From positions 6,411,012 through 6,475,011 of the forward strand of contig NW_004955487.1 of NCBI RefSeq assembly GCF_000276665.1: a stretch of 64,000 nucleotides of DNA, read 5' to 3'. The DNA is from Chinchilla lanigera (Eukaryota > Chordata > Mammalia > Rodentia > Chinchillidae). Both the position numbers and the translations under genes were made by a program. The notes under the pieces are model-generated. The model saw only the letters and a list, made by a program, of their open reading frames with translations. It had not been told where the DNA came from and searched no databases. Below, piece by piece: positions 59,406-64,000 of the stretch (positions are counted from its first letter, which is position 1; each line of letters begins with the position of its first letter).

Positions 59406-59755
59406 TCCTTCCTCTTGGAAGACCAGGGTGACCTCTGAGAGTGGTTTCTTTTGCATCTGGGTTACTCACCAGTCTGTTTCATCTCTGCTTGGCATTGAAG
59501 TCCTTGAAGGACGTGAGTGCCTGCTTTGTTGGAATTTCTGAGTCCATCTCCTAAAATGCCTCCTGCGCACTTAGAAATATCAATGGCATAAATAATCACA
59601 TGTCTTTCATGTAATTACTATCCTGAATGCCTGTTGTTGAAGAAAGATTAATTATTTTGTCCAAGAGGTCTTGGAAATCTCTTATGTATGCTGAACTGGA
59701 CACTGGGAAATTCTGTCACTGAGCCTGTCATTTGGTGAGGATAATACACAGTTGC

Positions 59756-59835
59756 TGAGCTCAGGAATACATATCTCCATAGTGACCCAGAGGGCAGGCT
59801 CAAAAGTGAATCTTGATGAGGTTTTTCTAATTGCT
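59756..59835. repeat. 80-bp duplication, copy A
   Basis: TGAGCTCAGGAATACATATC to TTTTTCTAATTGCT; matches 62009-62088 with three mismatches that I counted. Confidence 0.92.
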
Positions 59836-61260
59836 GTCACTGTCTTGGGCCACCTGTACCCACTTGGCTGGACAATGGTGCTTCTTTCATGTTTCTCCAG
59901 GGCACAACTTAAGATTCCAGAGAAGGGATGCGAGTGACAAACCTGATTTGAGTGTGGTCATAATGACCACAGCTAACGTCAGGAGGCAGTGAAAAGAACA
60001 TGGAAATAAAAGGTGGGAAGTCAGACTCAGGATTCCATTCCATGCACTTCTTTTTCTCTGAGCCCTAGATTTTCCACCTCTACATTTAAAGGTTATAATC
60101 AAGGTTTCTGCTGGTTCTACTACTCAGATGAAAGAACACCCTACATGGCCTGGTTTATGTGTTTGGACGACTCCAAGTATACTCACCTGGATGCTTGGGA
60201 GTGGTGACATCCCAGCCCAGGGTTCGGCTTGTCCTTGTGGGTTCCCTGCTGTCCTTGCTCTCCCAGGTTTCTTTCCTGACTGCCAGTCCTACTGAATTTA
60301 GGACAAAGAAGCCATAGCTGCACATGACCTGTTTCAACTGTCCCTCCATGGTCTCCACCGAAAGCCCCTTGTTAGCTTTTGCTGTCTATGTCATGTCCAG
60401 TGGGTCAGTGTCCATGATTGACCCCTGACTGATACACACCCCTATCTCACAGCAGTGTCATCTGTGACATCTTCTACACTCACCAAGGCAGGCAAAGACT
60501 AGAGAGCCACGCACATGCTTCATATCTCAACAGTGCAAAAGCAACAGTTCATATTTTGTCAGGACTTGTTTCTTTCCATATTGTGAAAAGAATGGGAGTG
60601 ACTGCAATTTCTTATAGAGCACTGCTGTTTCTGCCATGGCTCTGGATTCTTATTCTCCAGCCCAGACTTTGGTTTGAGGTCTACATTACAGTAAACTTTA
60701 TCTTTTTGCTAGATCTCTGTGCTCCCCGTCCCCTCAGGGACCTTGCCCATCAGCTCACTCTGTCTGGGGCCAACATGCCAGGCCACTGTCATGTTCAGAA
60801 CTTTATCACCTCTCATCTGGTCTACACCTCTAAATTGGTTTCTCTCTTTCTAGAAAATCCATTCCAGTTCCATTTTCTATATAGCAACAATGACAAAACA
60901 AACACAATTGCTCTATGTTTTGTTAGATGGCTTCAGTGCTTCTCTCAAGGCCTTCATGTCATTGGTACTACTGGCTCTTCCTTAAGTTGTCCACAGTGCC
61001 CATCACCTTTGCAGTCCCCTGGTGCCTTCTCTCAAGCACATAGTGCTCACAGTCTTCTGCCCCTTGATCTCAGGCTCCTTTCCCCGACACACTGAGCTTC
61101 CTCTCCATCCTCTCTCCAGTGTTTAGGAAGTGCTGGCCCTTGTCCTCTGGGCCTCTTCTGCCAGTGGATTTATAGCCATCTAAATCCTGTACTTAGCACT
61201 GTGGGTTTTCATGGCCGGAGCACCTCGAGAACTTTAATTCACACCAGGACTAAAGCTTTT
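59836..61260. other. Unclassified sequence with a 179-codon frame
   Basis: The plus frame 60556-61095 is the longest single host-like frame in the window outside repeats. It is hydrophobic early and Ser/Pro/His-rich late, with no domain or family I recognise. A possible old LTR end (TGACCCCTGACTGATACAC) lies near 60418-60437. Confidence 0.35.
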
Positions 61261-61262
61261 TG

Positions 61263-61600
61263 TGTTAGTTAGCTTCTCTATTGCTGGGATGAAACACCTG
61301 ACACTCACAAAAGGGGAGAGGTTTAATTTGGCTCAGAGGTTCAGCCCATGTTTGGCTGCTCCAAGGCCAGAACATCATGGCAGAAGGGAGTGGCAGAGGA
61401 CGGCTGCTCAGTTCACAGAGGGCAGGTAGCAGAGCAGGGAACAGACCGGAGAGGAAGGGACAGCAACCAGACAGAGACGGCAATGCTATGCCGCCGCGAC
61501 CCACCAGACACACCCAGAAGGGATCCACCAATCCCCAAAGAGGATTCCAAGCCAATCAAGTTGAAAATTAAGCTCAACCATCAAAGCTTCCAAATTTGGG
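61263..61600 (-). mobile_element. MaLR-like LTR
   Basis: TGTTAGTTAGCTTCTCTATTG, GAGAGGTTTAATTTGGCTC and GGTTCAGCCCATGTTTGG are antisense MaLR landmarks. The far end is diverged. Confidence 0.65.
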
Positions 61601-61872
61601 AACCACCCCTCCATTCTCTTTCTTCACCAGTCAATGAACATAATAAGCAGAGAAGAAACGAAAATTAGAGCACTTACATCAGTTTTGCTGTTTAGAAGGG
61701 GCAGCCTCCCCTCTAGCAAATCCCCTTTAAGATCGTAAAAGGGGACACAACAGTTATTCAGCATTGAGTTTCATGAGTACATCATGTGAGGATGAAGCTT
61801 TGCTCTTCTCCAAGACTGAAATTTTTGTCAGAGTAGCCTTTGAAGGGCCTGAAGAATTCTTTTCTATTCTTT

Positions 61873-62008
61873 TCCTCTCCTCTCCCCTCCTCTCCCCTCC
61901 CCTCCCCTCCTCTCCTCTGCCCTCCTCTCCTCTCCCCTCCCCTCCCCTCCTCTCCTCCTCTCCTCTCCCCTCCTCTCCGTTCTACCACCTCTTGCCCTCC
62001 CCATCCCC
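61873..62008. repeat. Pyrimidine tract, (CCCTCT)n-like
   Basis: CTCCCCTCC and CTCTCC units for about 130 bases. Continues as a CT-rich stretch at 62089-62140 after the 80-bp insert. Confidence 0.95.
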
Positions 62009-62088
62009 TGAGCTCACGAATACATATCTCCATAGTGACCCAGAGGGCAGGCACAAAAGTGAATCTTTATGAGGTTTTTCTAATTGCT
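62009..62088. repeat. 80-bp duplication, copy B, inside the pyrimidine tract
   Basis: Copy of 59756-59835 in the same orientation, with CT-rich sequence on both sides. Confidence 0.92.
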
Positions 62089-62159
62089 CCTCTCCTTTCC
62101 TCTCTTCTCCTTTCCTTCCTTTCTTCTTGTCTCCCCATTCTCCCACTCCTTTATTGTAG

Positions 62160-62347
62160 TAAAGATTAAAGCCAGGACTTTCACACTGAGCTATATCTCC
62201 AACCCTTTACTCTTACTACTATTATTAATTATTTTGAAACAGGGTCTCACTAACTTCTAGGTTGTCCAGGAAGGGCTCAAAGTTTTGATCCTCCTGTCTC
62301 AGCCTCCCAGAGTGCTGGGAATAGACATGCATTACCATGCATAGTTC
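62160..62347 (-). repeat. B1-ID composite SINE
   Basis: Antisense ID (CACACTGAGCTATATCTCCAA), (TTA)-rich linker, antisense B1 (GAAACAGGGTCTCACTAACT ... CAGAGTGCTGGGAATAG). Confidence 0.85.
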
Positions 62348-63096
62348 TGTTTTCTGATTTAAAAATAATAACTCTTCCCACTGAAAATGAATCCTGCAAA
62401 CATGTGAGCAGAGAATCTGTATTGGACCAGGACACCACGCACACCTTTACCCTTCCTTTGTGCTATGATTGACTCTTCATTCCAAAGTGCTGTCCACCTC
62501 CCAAGGCTGGCCCACTGGGCAGCCTTTGGAGCTCTATGAGCGGGCTGCTGCAAGCCCTGAGCCCACAGAGGAGGCTTTGCATCTCCGTGGGGCAAGGGGA
62601 GGAGAAGGAGTGAGTAGGTGAGCTCCCCTCCTTCCTCTATTCCCTGTGCTGCTCCTAGGCACAAGGATTTTTGGAAGTCTCCCTGAAGGAGGCCTGGGAA
62701 ACTGTTGCCATGAACATGGAGCCACCTTGGGGACTTCAAGGTTATGAGGAAGCAGCTCTTGGTGACGCATCTCTGCTCCTGGATTCACGGGTCCCTTTGC
62801 CTTCCCTTTCTCTTTGCCCTGGCTTTGCACTCCCCACATAAAGTCTTAGGTTTCTTTTCCAGACTTGCCAGGCTAAGACAGAGGGCTAGAGAGCAGGCTA
62901 CTCACGTCTGTCCTCTCTGCTGCATTGCGGAGTGGAGCTGAATTTTAAAATTGAGACTCAACACATTTATTCTCAGCCGTGAGGATTTCAGGAATGCTGT
63001 GCTCGCAGCCAGATTGAGTGATGGGACACAGCAGTGGAGATTTCAAGGTAAATGCTTTCTTGTGTCGTAATCAAGATGATTGGCTTCACACATTAT
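62348..63096. other. Unique sequence
   Basis: Frames up to 126 codons on the minus strand lack recognisable domains. No gene assigned. Confidence 0.4.
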
Positions 63097-63097
63097 C

Positions 63098-63101
63098 CAA
63101 A

Positions 63102-63136
<35 letters not shown>

Positions 63137-63139
63137 ATC
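63098..63139. repeat. (AAAT)n microsatellite
   Basis: Ten uninterrupted AAAT-type units. Confidence 0.95.
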
Positions 63140-63570
63140 TGGATTGATGGTGCATTTGGGACCAGCTGCAGCCAGCCCTGTGTATAGGAATGCACAAAAA
63201 AAGATGATCTTGCCAGAATCAATCTTTGCAGTTTGGGAAGAAGAAAGACAACGGAAATAGCTCTTTATGGGGGTGACTGACATGTTCTGGCCAGGCGTTC
63301 TTTGTTAATACAACAGATGAGAATTAGACCAGAGCTGGAAAGTGCTCCTGTCTTGTGTGGGCTGATGAGCCCGCAGACAGGCAGTATCCATGCCTGGAGA
63401 CCGCCTGCTGCTTCCCAACTCCTCCTGGATAATTCAAGCTGTGCACAGTGCTCCCCTCTCCCCCGCCCCGGCAGCTGATCTCCAGACTGCACAGCACGTT
63501 TATTTCACACAGTCAAATCCTTCCTAGAAGTGGAGATGCAGAGTGGCTTGCTTGGGAACCTCCTGCTGGA
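63140..63570. other. Unique sequence
   Basis: No repeat or gene recognised. Confidence 0.4.
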
Positions 63571-63571
63571 T

Positions 63572-63645
63572 TCTTCTTCCTCCCTCCCTCCCTCTCTTCC
63601 TTCCTTCCTTCCTTCTTTCCTTCCTTCCTTCCTTCCTTCCTTCTT
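63572..63645. repeat. (CCTT)n/(CCTC)n microsatellite
   Basis: CCTC units, then CCTT units, with two interruptions. Confidence 0.95.
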
Positions 63646-63739
63646 CATGTATTCATTCCCTGAATCCCAGTCTACCCAGAGGAAACTCTTTCTATGTGGG
63701 AAGGGTTCCATAATGCACATTTGGAACCTGTAGTCACTC

Positions 63740-63905
63740 GTCACTCGTAACTTGGGATGAAGAGCCAGATGTTTTATTTTATTTCAATAAATTAATTTAA
63801 ATTCCATTAATTTTTATTTAAGCACATGTGACTAGTGGCCACCTTGCTGGATGATGTAGGTAAAAATTCATTCATTTAGAAATATTTACTGAATGTCTCC
63901 TAAGG
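63740..63905. repeat. Possible ancient repeat traces
   Basis: AAGCACATGTGACTAGTGGCC resembles an old mammalian DNA-transposon consensus, and ATTCATTCATTTAGAAATATT resembles L2. Family uncertain. Confidence 0.3.
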
Positions 63906-63934
63906 GATCTCTCAAAAATTGGTTGATAAAGATT

Positions 63935-64000
63935 TTGGATGCCTTCTCCACTGCTGGTGGGAATGCAGACTGGTGAAACCACTGTGGAAATCAGTTTGGA
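63935..64000 (+). mobile_element. L1 fragment, truncated by window end
   Basis: CTGGTGGGAATGCAGACTGGT and CCACTGTGGAAATCAGTTTGG are sense L1 ORF2 C-terminal sequence (the CWW/PLWKSVW region). It continues past the window. Confidence 0.75.

Overview
The window is mammalian nuclear DNA without a recognisable host protein-coding gene. It is dominated by interspersed repeats typical of a rodent. B1-type (7SL-derived) SINEs, ID-type (tRNA-Ala-like) tails, B1-ID composites, MaLR/ORR1-like LTRs, a near full-length L1 and (CA)n/(CTTT)n microsatellites all occur. Several B1 copies (10.65, 33.8 and 38.6 kb) carry the internal 29-bp tandem duplication that I associate with the mouse-related clade. I recognise no B2 or B4 elements of the mouse/rat type, and B1-ID composites are common. 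A castorimorph-like rodent (beaver or kangaroo-rat side) is my best guess; the species itself is not determinable by eye.

Layout. 1-6.3 kb: unique sequence plus a (TG)n tract and a (TC)n tract. 6.6-13.6 kb: a minus-strand L1 with 3' UTR, decayed ORF2, decayed ORF1 and a probable 5' UTR, interrupted by an ID-B1 SINE and scrambled inside ORF1. 13.8-17.1 kb: two mariner-like transposase remnants, an L1 3' end and unique DNA. 17.4-25.6 kb: B1-ID SINEs, an MLT1-like LTR whose GA tract contains the only assembly gap, MaLR LTRs (two joined as a palindrome), a (CA)n tract and an L1 3' end. 25.6-35.4 kb: mostly unique, with SINEs, old LTRs, a local duplication and a (CCAT)n array. 35.5-36.4 and 53.7-54.6 kb: two members of one solo-LTR family with perfect 5-bp target-site duplications. 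38.5-44.9 kb: SINEs, three MaLR LTRs, MIRs and a hAT remnant. 46.9-56.3 kb: an L1 3' end, an ERVL-type LTR, MaLR LTRs and an L1 with an inverted 5' part. 58.7-64 kb: a third mariner remnant, an 80-bp duplicate placed inside a pyrimidine tract, SINEs, microsatellites and the start of another L1 fragment.

How it works together: it does not form an operon or pathway. Open frames outside the transposons are short, lack family motifs I recognise, and are mostly carried by repeats. The region reads as an intergenic or large-intronic repeat landscape. The least explained structures are the solo-LTR family with tandem internal repeats and a shared open frame, the inverted and scrambled segment inside L1 ORF1, and several fold-back repeat arrangements.
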